Shown piece after piece: positions 26,415-35,653 of a DNA stretch of 46,688 nt. Source of the stretch: JBFMDN01 sp040753915 (GTDB taxonomy: Bacteria > Desulfobacterota > Desulfomonilia > Desulfomonilales > Desulfomonilaceae); the NCBI GenBank assembly GCA_040753915.1, contig JBFMDN010000044.1:1-46688 (forward strand), written 5' to 3'. The notes below the pieces were generated by a model. The model worked only from the letters and a program-made list of their open reading frames with translations, ran no database searches and was not told where the DNA came from. Within the stretch, counting starts at the first letter, position 1. Each line of letters begins with the position of its first letter. The translations under genes were made by a program, and so were the position numbers.

Positions 26415-27445
26415 CGATGCGAGTCGAGCTGGCTCAGGAAGAAGACCTTGGCAGGTGGCAGGCCTTTGTAGACGAACATCCATCTGCGGGCCCTTTTCAT
26501 CATTCCGGTTGGTTCCACGTGTTGTCTGATTGTTTTTCCGTCCAACCCTCCTTTCTGCAAGCAGTCGATGAGGACAACACGCTTCTGGGGGTCTTGCCGG
26601 CCTACTTCAGCAGCAGCTTGCTCGCAGGAAAACATCTTACCACCATGGAGCAGGGAGCCTTATGCCGGGACCGGCAAGTTGAAGAAGCTCTCTATGCAGA
26701 GGCCATCAAAGTGCGAGACGCAAAGAATGGCGGCTACTTACTGCTCCGTGGGTGCGCTGATGGGCTCGTCACCGGATTGCAGGTCCGCGTCCCCAAAGTG
26801 AGGACAATCGTGCCCATAAGTGACGATAAGGAGCAGACATGGAAGAAATTGACGTCTAACACGCGCCGAAAAATCAGAAAAGCTGGAAAGAACGGATTCT
26901 TCACCGAGCAGGACAACAATAAGATAGCGGACTTCTATGACATCTACGCCCAGAATATGAGACACCTGGGAACACCCGTCATGACTCGAAGGATGATGTT
27001 GTCAATTCAGCGTCATTTGGCCAATAAGATGAGACTTTACACGGTGAGATACCAGGGAATAGTCGTGGGAGGCTCATTGTGTATCCTTTCATCCTCAACC
27101 CTGAGCAGCCTCTACGTAGCAATTTCCCGCGAAATTCTGCCCCTCTATCCTACATATCTTCTTTACTGGTCGTTGATCGAAGGCGCCTCTCAATCGGGAG
27201 TAGCACGGCTCGATCTTGGGCGAAGCGTCCCGGAAAGCGGGACTCACAAATTCAAACAGCAGTGGGGTGGCATTGATGTCTACATGAATTACACGTACTG
27301 CTACAAAATGGCGTCGCACCCAAAGGGGCGACTGCTCGATACAGGAGCAGATAAGACGTTCAAGCAGAGGATCTGGTCAAGCTTCCCCCTGGCGATTACC
27401 AATTCTCTTGGGCCAATGCTGCGGCGACAACTGCCGTTTCTGTGA
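26411..27445 (+). CDS. FemAB-like GNAT-fold protein (XrtA-locus-like)
   Basis: A 344-residue protein with two GNAT-fold halves of the FemAB/lipid-II aminoacyltransferase type. The first half has AGPFHHSGWFHVLSDCF. The second has TWKKLTSNTRRKIRKAGKNG and a final part LYWSLIEGASQSGVARLDLG and GTHKFKQQWGG, both typical of FemAB-related proteins in exopolysaccharide loci. FemAB enzymes transfer aminoacyl groups from tRNA in cell-wall synthesis. In loci like this they are thought to act on the exopolysaccharide or its sugar precursors, but the reaction is not settled. GTG 26411 overlaps the previous stop as GTGA. It pairs with the deacetylase upstream as in exosortase loci; no exosortase is seen in the window. 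Confidence 0.85.
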   Translation: MTMRVELAQEEDLGRWQAFVDEHPSAGPFHHSGWFHVLSDCFSVQPSFLQAVDEDNTLLGVLPAYFSSSLLAGKHLTTMEQGALCRDRQVEEALYAEAIKVRDAKNGGYLLLRGCADGLVTGLQVRVPKVRTIVPISDDKEQTWKKLTSNTRRKIRKAGKNGFFTEQDNNKIADFYDIYAQNMRHLGTPVMTRRMMLSIQRHLANKMRLYTVRYQGIVVGGSLCILSSSTLSSLYVAISREILPLYPTYLLYWSLIEGASQSGVARLDLGRSVPESGTHKFKQQWGGIDVYMNYTYCYKMASHPKGRLLDTGADKTFKQRIWSSFPLAITNSLGPMLRRQLPFL

Positions 27446-27455
27446 GTGACCGCCC

Positions 27456-28355
27456 ATGGAAAATGTTCAATGCTCCGCGAAGCTTTTTCCCCACATCATC
27501 TGTCCTGCCTGCGGAATGTCGATCTCTGTGACAGATGACTCCGAATGGTACTGTGTTAAATGCGGCCGCAAGTATCCCGTGATCGACGGAATACCGAGCC
27601 TCGTGAGCGAAGTCCACAACGAACGGTGCCAGTCACGATACGACAAGGAGGCTGCGTCAGGAGAGTACTCGGCTCAGGCCGTCGGTTATCTGTCGGGCAA
27701 GAACCAGCGAACCATTCAGGCTCTTGCCTACAGCATGGCTGGGCCTCTTCAGGATGACTCACGGATACTCGATGTCGGCTGTGGTCACGGGGCCTTCTCT
27801 TCCAATTGGGCCAAGACCAATAGAGTTGTTGGTGTAGACATCTCTCTGCCAATGCTTGAATTGGCCAAACGTATTGGAATCGAGCCGTACCACGCAGACG
27901 CGACATCACTACCCTTCTCAGACGGACAGTTCGATCTGGCAGTAGGCATAGGGGTCATAGAATACATAACCGATCCGAGCTTGTTGCTGTCGGAGCTTTC
28001 GAGAGTAATCAGGCCCGACGGGAAGATCATAATCTCGTGGCCGAATGCAGCCTCCGTTGCTCGAATAGTCAATAGGACAGCAATTCGGCCGATTTTCGGG
28101 ACAGGGCCCTCCAGACAAGATCTTCCCATATTACGATCGTGGAAATGCGTTTATGAGACATGTCGCGAGCTCGGCTTGGCGGTGGAGACGATCGGTTTGA
28201 CGTTTTTTCCCTTTACGGTTACGCGATTGCGATCTGCACTGGGTTTTCTCGATTACGTCATGGCTTCCAATTTCGTGGTGAAGCTCAGACGCGGGCACGA
28301 TGTTACACTTGAAGCGAATCATGGTTTCCAAGGATGTTCCAGGAGGATTGTATGA
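27456..28355 (+). CDS. SAM-dependent methyltransferase with N-terminal Trm112-like zinc ribbon
   Basis: A 299-residue protein. Residues about 14-45 have two CxxC pairs (CPACGMSIS and WYCVKCGRKYP) followed by VIDGIPSLV, the Trm112-like zinc ribbon often fused to class I methyltransferases. Residues about 90-200 are the Rossmann methyltransferase: ILDVGCGHGAFSSNWA, VVGVDISLPMLELA, and FDLAVGIGVIEYI. It probably methylates a sugar of the glycan or another small substrate. It is preceded by the FemAB-like gene at 10 bp and overlaps the SqdB-like gene by ATGA, so the three are almost surely cotranscribed. Confidence 0.88.
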   Translation: MENVQCSAKLFPHIICPACGMSISVTDDSEWYCVKCGRKYPVIDGIPSLVSEVHNERCQSRYDKEAASGEYSAQAVGYLSGKNQRTIQALAYSMAGPLQDDSRILDVGCGHGAFSSNWAKTNRVVGVDISLPMLELAKRIGIEPYHADATSLPFSDGQFDLAVGIGVIEYITDPSLLLSELSRVIRPDGKIIISWPNAASVARIVNRTAIRPIFGTGPSRQDLPILRSWKCVYETCRELGLAVETIGLTFFPFTVTRLRSALGFLDYVMASNFVVKLRRGHDVTLEANHGFQGCSRRIV

Positions 28356-29536
28356 GAGTCTTTATAGCAGGAGTGGACGGGTATCTGGGATGGGCATTAT
28401 CGATGTATTTGGCTAAGCGCGGCCACGTTGTGGCGGGTGCGGACAACTACTCTCGCCGTGACTGGGTGGCTGAGCTCGGCTCTCAATCTGCGACGCCCAT
28501 TCGGAGAATGACGGAGAGAATAGAGGCATTTCACGAGAACTTCGGACAGAATCTCCGTTTTTTTCGCGGGGATCTGACGAATACGAGCTTTGTAGAGGAG
28601 ATATTTCGCTCGTTCAAGCCCGATGCTGTGGTTCACCTCGGTGAGAACCCCTCAGCCCCGTACAGCATGATAGATGTTCACCATGCCATCTTCGTTCACA
28701 AGAATAACCTCTTCGGTACTCTGAATATACTTTTCGCAATGCGAGATATATGTCCGAACGCTCATCTGGTGAAGCTTGGCACGATGGGAGAGTACGGAAC
28801 TCCCAACATCGATATTCCTGAAGGTTATTTTACCATAGAGTACCGTGGCCGGACGGACACACTGCCTTTTCCTCGCCAGGCAGGCTCCTGGTATCATCAA
28901 ACCAAGGTTCATGATTCCAACAATGTTATGATGGCATGCAAGCTTTGGAAGCTCCGTTCCACTGATATAATGCAGGGAGTCGTATATGGAACATGGATAA
29001 GCGAGATGGGTGACGACGAGCGCTTGCTCACGCGCTTTGACTTCGATCAGTGCTTCGGCACCGCCATTAATAGGTATTGCGCTCAGGCCGTTATCGGTCA
29101 ACCCTTGACGCCGTATGGAAAAGGACACCAACGGAGAGGTTTTCTGCCTCTCAGGGATTCCATGCAATGTCTCACGTTGGCCATCGAAAACCCGGCCCAG
29201 GCAGGTGAATGCAGAGTCTTCAACCAGTTTGAAGAAGTGTACGACCTTACTGATCTGGCCCTGAAGGTGCAGAAGGTAGGAAGAATCCTCGGACTGGATG
29301 TGGAAGTAAGAAACGTGGAAAATCCGAGGATGGAATTGGAAGAGCATTACTTCAATCCCGACCACCAACATCTCCTCGACCTTGGGTACCAACCTACCCA
29401 CGACATGGAGGCGGAGCTGGAGCGGATGTTGAAGGATCTGATACGATATCGCGGGAGAATAGAAGCTCGGAGCGAGTCTCTCATACCTGATATACGGTGG
29501 GATGGAACCCGAAGGAGTGTGGCGTACATCCGGTAG
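28352..29536 (+). CDS. sqdB: UDP-sulfoquinovose synthase (SQD1/SqdB-like)
   Basis: A 394-residue short-chain dehydrogenase/reductase closely matching the SQD1/SqdB family throughout. It starts MRVFIAGVDGYLGW (NAD loop), has APYSMID, KLGTMGEYGTP and WYHQTKVHDSN, and later FGTAINRYCAQAVIGQPLT and RVFNQFEEVYDL. The catalytic Thr144, Tyr181 and Lys185 correspond to Thr145, Tyr182 and Lys186 of Arabidopsis SQD1. The enzyme joins sulfite to UDP-glucose, giving UDP-sulfoquinovose. ATG 28352 overlaps the preceding stop by ATGA and has GGAGG at a good distance. In plants and cyanobacteria the product feeds sulfolipid; here it lies in a glycan locus, so a sulfonated glycan is a fair inference. An SQDG-type lipid is the alternative. 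Confidence 0.9.
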   Translation: MRVFIAGVDGYLGWALSMYLAKRGHVVAGADNYSRRDWVAELGSQSATPIRRMTERIEAFHENFGQNLRFFRGDLTNTSFVEEIFRSFKPDAVVHLGENPSAPYSMIDVHHAIFVHKNNLFGTLNILFAMRDICPNAHLVKLGTMGEYGTPNIDIPEGYFTIEYRGRTDTLPFPRQAGSWYHQTKVHDSNNVMMACKLWKLRSTDIMQGVVYGTWISEMGDDERLLTRFDFDQCFGTAINRYCAQAVIGQPLTPYGKGHQRRGFLPLRDSMQCLTLAIENPAQAGECRVFNQFEEVYDLTDLALKVQKVGRILGLDVEVRNVENPRMELEEHYFNPDHQHLLDLGYQPTHDMEAELERMLKDLIRYRGRIEARSESLIPDIRWDGTRRSVAYIR

Positions 29537-29790
29537 CTTTCACCAATCTCCCATGCCGAGGTTCTTACCGAGCCACGTGGCCCCCAGACAGCGAAGCAAT
29601 CTGAATAGTTTGAAATCAGTTTGCCAAGCTCTCCACCGGATCGGAGGCGGACCGCCGAAATCGACCGGACAATGATGGTACAACTAAGGCATGGGAGCAA
29701 TGCTCGGGACTGAAAAAGGGGTCAAGGGAAAGAAATTCCAAAGGGTCCAGTATCCCTGCGGGAATCTGCAAGGCGGGAGGAAACATCTTT

Positions 29791-32118
29791 ATGGATATTT
29801 CGCTAATCTTGACGCTGCACAATGAAGGCCGAATGGTCCATCGCACGATGCGAAGTGTTGAGCGATCCGTAAGTATGGCGAGGAGTAAAGGCAAGACGGT
29901 TGAAGTGGTGGCCATTCTTGATTGCGTCACTGACAAAGTCCTGAAAGATGTTTTGGTCCACTGGCAGAAGAAGATGCAGGACTGCTTGATCACACACGAA
30001 GTTGAGTATGCCGAGCTTGGCAGGTCACGGAATTTTGGTACTCGCCACTCCAGCGGACAATTCATTGCTTTCCTGGACGGCGATGATCTCATTAGCGAAA
30101 ACTGGTTGTGCTTGGCCCACGATGTCTGTTCGTCTCGTGGGACGGCCATAGCACGCCCAGAGCTGGTATACTTTTTTCCCGATAAAAGGCCTCTGTTGCA
30201 CTCAACAAGGAATAGGATCTATTGGCATCCTCAGGATGCCAATCTCAGGGAGCTTCTCGGGGAAAACTTGTGGGTATCGGTGCTTCTTGCCGAGCGTCCC
30301 GCTTTTGAGATGTTTCCGTATAGTGCCAAGGAAGGAGGGTACGCGTATCAAGACTGGCTCTGGAATTGTCAGACAATTGCCGCTGGTTACGTCAACGTCC
30401 CTGTGAACGGGACACTTGCGGGGATTAGGAAGAAGTCAGCTACCGATTCAGCCCTGCAAAGGACTCGGTCTGAAGGTCGCGTGGTCCCACCCAACAAGTT
30501 GTTCAAGTCGATTCTCACAAGTCCTTTTCCTACGACAATCTCCACTGGGAACGAAGATGAGAAAAGGGCAGAGGCCCTTCGGGAGAATCGACCCACAAGC
30601 GGTCACTCAAGGTCGATGCGATTGAAATTCGCGGCGATGCGAACTCGATTCGAGAACTTTCTGCTGAATGGGGCACGGCGTCACCTTTCCGCAAGAAATA
30701 GAGCACGGATCAAAGCCACAGCCTCTATCACCAAGCGATTCTGCCTCGAATTGACATCACAGATTTTTGTGAACCGGTCTCTCGCCGATCAAGAGGAGAC
30801 CGGGAACTCCAGTTCGCCCGCAAAACCTCAAGTCGTGAAGCGCAGCTCTACGGAATCTGCCGCGATACCAGCATGGGCTCACTTGGAGCTTAAGAATCTG
30901 GCCGCTATCGAACCGGGAATTGCTTCTGACGAGCCGCTTGATGTCTGGCGACCACGGTCACGACTTCATGAATATGTCTCCCCCGGCATGAAGGATCTCG
31001 TACAAACCCCCGGAGCTCGATTGTTTATCATGTCGTATATATCTCGTGGCGGCGCACACTTGGAAGCGTTACACTACATGCATGCGCTCGGTGGACCCGT
31101 TTTCGTGGTTACCACTCAAAAGGCAGCGAACCCTTGGCGCAACCGTCTACCAGAGAATAGCTGTCATATTGACATAGGAAATATTCCTTTGTCATACCGC
31201 GAAAGAATGACGTTACTTCACAGGCTTCTCTTGGAATCGGACTTAGATTTCCTTCATATTGTCAACTCACCGCTGGCTTATGATATGCTTTTGCAGTGGC
31301 CTAAGACTTTTGATGGGGTCCGCATCTTCTGTTCGCTATTCTGCAATGATGTGTCCAAGGCTGGCAACAGAGTCGGCTTCGCAATCAATTACTATCCCCA
31401 TTTGATCGACTTGATCTTTCGCGTTGCAGTTGATAATCGTAAGTTCAAAGAGTGGCTCGAGGAGGTCTACGCTATCAGCCGAGACCAAATCACTGTGCAC
31501 CGGCAGCCATTCAATCCACCACATTTTCCTATGGCTCTTAACAGACCAAGTCATGCATCTGGTTCTCCCAAGGCCATCAATAATCCGCTCCGAGTACTCT
31601 TTGCGGGTAGATTACACAGGCAAAAAAGACCGGAGCTGGCCATTCAGATTGTGCGTGAGCTGCGTGGAGAAGGAATCGAAGTGGAAATGGACATGTGGGG
31701 AGCCCGAAGCAGTGAGTACCAACACTTGATCGACTACACGGGAGATGGTTCCGGCATTCGACTGAGGGGAGGATATGATGGGCTCCTATCCGTTCTGTCC
31801 GAGGGGTATGATGTCTTCTTGCTTCCGTCCGCATGGGAGGGGCTTCCTAACGTGGTAATCGAGGCTATGGGAAACGGCATGCCTGTCATCGCGGCTGACG
31901 TAGGTGGCGTCGGTGAAATTGTCAACGATGAAACCGGTTGGTTAATTCACGATCATAACAACGTGGAAAGCTACAAGAGGGTGTTCCGCCAGATAATTGA
32001 CAATCCAGATGAGATCTGCACCAAGGCAGAGAAATCTTTGCAATTCGTGCAAGCCCACCACAGTTGGGAACAATTCCGCGAGCAGGCACTCGAGATGTAC
32101 TATGGGCGAGAAAAATAG
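29791..32118 (+). CDS. Two-domain glycosyltransferase (GT2 + GT4), paralog 1
   Basis: A 775-residue protein. Residues 1 to about 235 are a GT-A domain: MDISLILTLHNEGRMVHRT, VVAILDCVTD, LGRSRNFGTRHSSG and FIAFLDGDDLIS (DxD). A basic, variable linker follows (about 240-370). The remainder is a GT-B domain: an acceptor half with GGAHLEALHYMHAL, CHIDIGNIPLSYRERM and LHIVNSPLAYDM, then a donor half with LFAGRLHRQKRPELAIQIV and LPSAWEGLPNVVIEAMGNG (EX7E). The two domains may add two sugars in turn, as in two-headed capsule polymerases. It follows a 254-bp gap after the SqdB-like gene and is the first of three paralogs. Confidence 0.88.
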   Translation: MDISLILTLHNEGRMVHRTMRSVERSVSMARSKGKTVEVVAILDCVTDKVLKDVLVHWQKKMQDCLITHEVEYAELGRSRNFGTRHSSGQFIAFLDGDDLISENWLCLAHDVCSSRGTAIARPELVYFFPDKRPLLHSTRNRIYWHPQDANLRELLGENLWVSVLLAERPAFEMFPYSAKEGGYAYQDWLWNCQTIAAGYVNVPVNGTLAGIRKKSATDSALQRTRSEGRVVPPNKLFKSILTSPFPTTISTGNEDEKRAEALRENRPTSGHSRSMRLKFAAMRTRFENFLLNGARRHLSARNRARIKATASITKRFCLELTSQIFVNRSLADQEETGNSSSPAKPQVVKRSSTESAAIPAWAHLELKNLAAIEPGIASDEPLDVWRPRSRLHEYVSPGMKDLVQTPGARLFIMSYISRGGAHLEALHYMHALGGPVFVVTTQKAANPWRNRLPENSCHIDIGNIPLSYRERMTLLHRLLLESDLDFLHIVNSPLAYDMLLQWPKTFDGVRIFCSLFCNDVSKAGNRVGFAINYYPHLIDLIFRVAVDNRKFKEWLEEVYAISRDQITVHRQPFNPPHFPMALNRPSHASGSPKAINNPLRVLFAGRLHRQKRPELAIQIVRELRGEGIEVEMDMWGARSSEYQHLIDYTGDGSGIRLRGGYDGLLSVLSEGYDVFLLPSAWEGLPNVVIEAMGNGMPVIAADVGGVGEIVNDETGWLIHDHNNVESYKRVFRQIIDNPDEICTKAEKSLQFVQAHHSWEQFREQALEMYYGREK

Positions 32119-32230
32119 AGGAATTTTGGTCAAGTAACGGCGGTCGGAGGCACCGTGCCAAAAGTCCGTCACCTCTTACAAGAATGACATCTCGTGAACT
32201 AGGAAACACCAACGACAGAGGTCTCCGCCC

Positions 32231-34468
32231 GTGGATATTTCGGTCATCATGGCTTTCCATGACGAGGGAAGAGTAGCTCACAGAACCTTCAGAACTTTCA
32301 GAGCGGCTATCTACCATGCTCACTCCGCCGGGAATGAGATCGAGGTGATTGCTATCCTAGACCGGGTTACCGACCCGGTCCTCAAGGAGATCGTAAAGAA
32401 ATGGGAGGAGGTTTTTGAAGGATGGCTACGGTGGTATGAGGTGGATTTCGGGTGTCGCGCTGCAACTCGAAACTTTGGCCTTGAGCAGGCCAACGGGAGA
32501 TACATAGGCATCCTGGACGGAGATCATTTGTGTAGCCGGAACTGGTTAGGAGAGGCTCACCTGCTGTGCTCTATAGATGACAGCATTATCGCTCATCCGG
32601 AATGCAGCTACTGGTTTTCTAGGGAAAACCATCTTTGGCTCCATGAAGAGAATCCCCCACACTCTAACTTCTTGGAGAGGAACCAATGGCCCTCGCCCGT
32701 GATGGCTCACGTAAAGACGTTCAGAGCGGTGCCCTATAGAACGAGGGCGATCGGACTTGGGGGAGAGGATTGGCTCTGGAATTGCGAGACCCTGGCCCGT
32801 GGGTATTCCCATCGTCTCGCTGGCAACACTCTGGTTGCGGCAAGAATGAATAGCGGAGAAGGATCGCCACCTCGCTGTTTCACCTCAAGCGCAAGCATGG
32901 TAGTTCCTCCAAATCCTCTGTACCGGTACCTATTCCTCGAGGGCGTCAACCGCAAGCGAACAGCGCCTACTGTGCCGCAACTTGCGTCTTCGACCCAGCG
33001 GTTGGCTTCTTTTCGAACCATCAAGGAAGAGCTGAGCCAAAAGGTGTTGGATCTGCTGCGACGTCGTTACTCCAGAACTTACAATCTCGCGAAAACACTG
33101 AGAAAGGATGTCAAAACCATCCTGCAAACAACCTTGAATGCTGGCAGGAATTTCCGTCAGACCTATCGGGCAGCTTGCCCCAAGTGGGTGGAAGAGGAAT
33201 TGAAGGTTCTCAGCCAGTTTGAACCGGAGATAACAGGATTTTCGCAACCGTTTCTCTACAGAGCCCCAGCAAGTCGCCTCGGCGCTTTTATCACTCCGGA
33301 AATGTCCGAGTTGGTCTCAGCGAAAAGGGCCAAAGTCTTCCTGTTGAGAGCCATGGTACGGGGCGGCTCCGAGCTGGAAGCGGTCCACTATATGCACTGC
33401 CTACCATCTCCTGTATTCGTTGTCACCACGAGCAACGAACCCCATCCATGGCTTCATCTTCTCCCCAAGGACTCCGTACACATCGACATCGGGAACAATC
33501 CACTTAACAATGACGAAAGACGGATCTTGCTGCTTCGCCTACTCCTAGAGGCGGATCTCGAACTGGTACACATCGTCAACTCCCACACGGGCTTCGAAAT
33601 GTTCATCAAGCATCCCCACATTTGGGAGCATGCCATGAGGGTAGCCACGTTTTTCTGCACCGATATTGGCCCGGATGGGCTCGAACGCGGCTATGCCCTC
33701 AGTGTCTTGCCCCGCTTGCTCGATTTCTTCACCTACATTACGACGGATAACAGGGCGTTCAGGAGACGTCTCATTGAGATGTATGGGATACCTCAGGACA
33801 AAATCGTCTCCCATCGGATGCCATTTTCGCCGCCTCATCTGCAAATGGTGAGGAACTGCGACCGTCCTGGCGGATTCGATGATAGCGATTATCATGCCAT
33901 TGGGACCGAACGACCGCTCAAAGTACTCTTCGCAGGACGGTTTGCACCACAGAAGAGACCTGATCTCGCACTCAGAGTAGCCCGTGAGCTGATACAACAG
34001 GGCATGAAATTGGAAGTCGACTTTTGGGGAACAAATGTACCTGGATTAAAACGCTTTGATTTTCCTAATCCCGCGCCTCGCGGGGTTAGACTTATGGGTC
34101 CGTTCGAGGGTCTCGCCTCAATCCCATTGGAGAATTATGATGTCATGTTTCTTCCCTCTGCCTGGGAGGGCCTGCCGAACTCATTGATCGAATCCATGGG
34201 TAACGGACTCCCTGTGGTCGCAGCCGATGTCGGCGGAGTAAGGGAAATTGTCAACGAGGAGACCGGCTGGCTCATCCGCGATCATGACAACGTGGAAAGC
34301 TACAAAAGAGTCTTCCGCCAAATAATTGACAACCCAGGGGAGATCCCTGCCAAGTCGGCGAGATCTTTACAGTTCGTGCAGTCGCAACACAGTTGGGAGA
34401 AATTTCGGGCGCGGGCACTCGAGATGTACTATGGGCAGCAAGAATACAGGCAGGTGCTCACGCAGTAG
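32231..34468 (+). CDS. Two-domain glycosyltransferase (GT2 + GT4), paralog 2
   Basis: A 745-residue protein built like paralog 1: GT-A domain (MDISVIMAFHDEGRVAHRT, IAILDRVTD, YIGILDGDHLCS), variable linker, and GT-B domain (GGSELEAVHYMHCL, VHIDIGNNPLNNDERR, LFAGRFAPQKRPDLALRVA, LPSAWEGLPNSLIESMGNG). In the DxD region it reads DGDH where the others read DGDD. The last 75 residues are about three-quarters identical by eye to paralog 1, much higher than the rest. The start is GTG at 32231, 112 bp after paralog 1. Tandem duplication of one ancestral gene is clear. Donor and acceptor sugars are unknown. Confidence 0.87.
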   Translation: MDISVIMAFHDEGRVAHRTFRTFRAAIYHAHSAGNEIEVIAILDRVTDPVLKEIVKKWEEVFEGWLRWYEVDFGCRAATRNFGLEQANGRYIGILDGDHLCSRNWLGEAHLLCSIDDSIIAHPECSYWFSRENHLWLHEENPPHSNFLERNQWPSPVMAHVKTFRAVPYRTRAIGLGGEDWLWNCETLARGYSHRLAGNTLVAARMNSGEGSPPRCFTSSASMVVPPNPLYRYLFLEGVNRKRTAPTVPQLASSTQRLASFRTIKEELSQKVLDLLRRRYSRTYNLAKTLRKDVKTILQTTLNAGRNFRQTYRAACPKWVEEELKVLSQFEPEITGFSQPFLYRAPASRLGAFITPEMSELVSAKRAKVFLLRAMVRGGSELEAVHYMHCLPSPVFVVTTSNEPHPWLHLLPKDSVHIDIGNNPLNNDERRILLLRLLLEADLELVHIVNSHTGFEMFIKHPHIWEHAMRVATFFCTDIGPDGLERGYALSVLPRLLDFFTYITTDNRAFRRRLIEMYGIPQDKIVSHRMPFSPPHLQMVRNCDRPGGFDDSDYHAIGTERPLKVLFAGRFAPQKRPDLALRVARELIQQGMKLEVDFWGTNVPGLKRFDFPNPAPRGVRLMGPFEGLASIPLENYDVMFLPSAWEGLPNSLIESMGNGLPVVAADVGGVREIVNEETGWLIRDHDNVESYKRVFRQIIDNPGEIPAKSARSLQFVQSQHSWEKFRARALEMYYGQQEYRQVLTQ

Positions 34469-34558
34469 GGTACGTGCGAAAACGCATTCCTCTCTGGACG
34501 TCTCTCAACTTGCTCGGTCCACGATCATGAATTCTGGGTATCTGTGAGGAACGTTATA

Positions 34559-35566
34559 ATGAAGTGGCTAATTACAGGCGGCTGCGGTTTTATAGGGACC
34601 AATCTCATAGCTAAGCTTGTCACCGATGTCAGCAATCGGATACGCGTCGTGGACAACTTGAATGTCGGAAAGCGTGACGACTTGGGTCGAGTGTGCCAAT
34701 TCTCCGAGGTATTCCCCTCGGACAGGGCTGAGCTGCCCCCGTGGACGAATGGCCATCCTGTACAGCTCGCCGTGGGAGACATATTGGACGAGGACCTTGC
34801 GCTCAGAGCCGCTCTCGGAGCGGACGTCATCGTACATCTGGCGGCAAAGACGGGGGTGCCCTTCTCGCTTGAGAATCCTCGTCTCGACTGCACTACTAAC
34901 ATTCTCGGACTCCTCAATTATCTCGAAGCAGCACGTGGCTGCGGTGTGAAGCGCTTCATATTCGCTTCAAGCGGGGCACCTATTGGTGAATGCGAGCCTC
35001 CGATACATGAGGAGATGGCATGTCATCCCGTGTCGCCCTACGGTGCGAGCAAGCTGGCGGGCGAAGCTTACTGCAGCGCATATTATCATAGCTTCGGTGT
35101 CGAGACTGTGGCCTTGAGATTCGGCAACGTTTATGGCCCGGGTGCTGAAAGAAAGACCAGCGTGGTACCGAAGTTCATACGGCGAGCCATCAAAGGCGAA
35201 CCTCTCGAAATCTTCGGAGATGGGAAACAGACACGAGACTTCATCTTCGTAGATGATCTCGTACGTGCTGTTATCCTGGCAGCACAGGCAAACGGGGTAG
35301 GAGGCCATATTTTCCAGATTGCAACCAACAGAGAGACCACGGTGACCGAAATAACCGAAAAGCTCGTTCGGCATCTCGATGACGCCGGTATAAGGAATGT
35401 GCAGGTTCGCCATGCGCATCCACGCCATGGTGACGTCAAACGGAATTTCTCTGACACATCAAAAGCAAAAAGAATCTTGGGGTGGGAAGCTGAGACCGAT
35501 CTCGACTCGGGAATCGGGCGGACAGTAACGTGGTGGCTGTCAAACAGACATGACCAAAGTTCCTGA
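34559..35566 (+). CDS. NAD-dependent nucleotide-sugar epimerase/dehydratase
   Basis: A 335-residue extended SDR enzyme of the GalE/WbpP kind. The NAD loop is ITGGCGFIGTNLI; FASSGAPIGECEPP gives the catalytic Ser region and YGASKLAGEAYCSAYY the YxxxK pair. Then come LRFGNVYGPGAE and GDGKQTRDFIFVDDLV, which are strongly conserved in UDP-hexose and UDP-hexuronate 4-epimerases. It makes a UDP-activated sugar for the glycan. ATG 34559 with GAGGAAC before it is preferred over GTG 34544. It sits between paralogs 2 and 3 of the large glycosyltransferases, so it may supply their donor sugar. Exact substrate cannot be assigned. Confidence 0.87.
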   Translation: MKWLITGGCGFIGTNLIAKLVTDVSNRIRVVDNLNVGKRDDLGRVCQFSEVFPSDRAELPPWTNGHPVQLAVGDILDEDLALRAALGADVIVHLAAKTGVPFSLENPRLDCTTNILGLLNYLEAARGCGVKRFIFASSGAPIGECEPPIHEEMACHPVSPYGASKLAGEAYCSAYYHSFGVETVALRFGNVYGPGAERKTSVVPKFIRRAIKGEPLEIFGDGKQTRDFIFVDDLVRAVILAAQANGVGGHIFQIATNRETTVTEITEKLVRHLDDAGIRNVQVRHAHPRHGDVKRNFSDTSKAKRILGWEAETDLDSGIGRTVTWWLSNRHDQSS

Positions 35567-35653
35567 GGGTTTTTCCGGGTACGCAGATGGGGGTAGTTGC
35601 GATGAAGTCCCAAAGAAGTAGGAGTGGCAGAGTCCGTGTCGCCTTCAGGAATA

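Noticed and set aside
25650..26483. A 277-codon minus-strand frame
   Set aside because: It is antisense to the deacetylase and FemAB-like genes and has no motif.
28652..29401. A 249-codon minus-strand frame
   Set aside because: It lies fully antisense to the SqdB-like gene, whose family match is certain.
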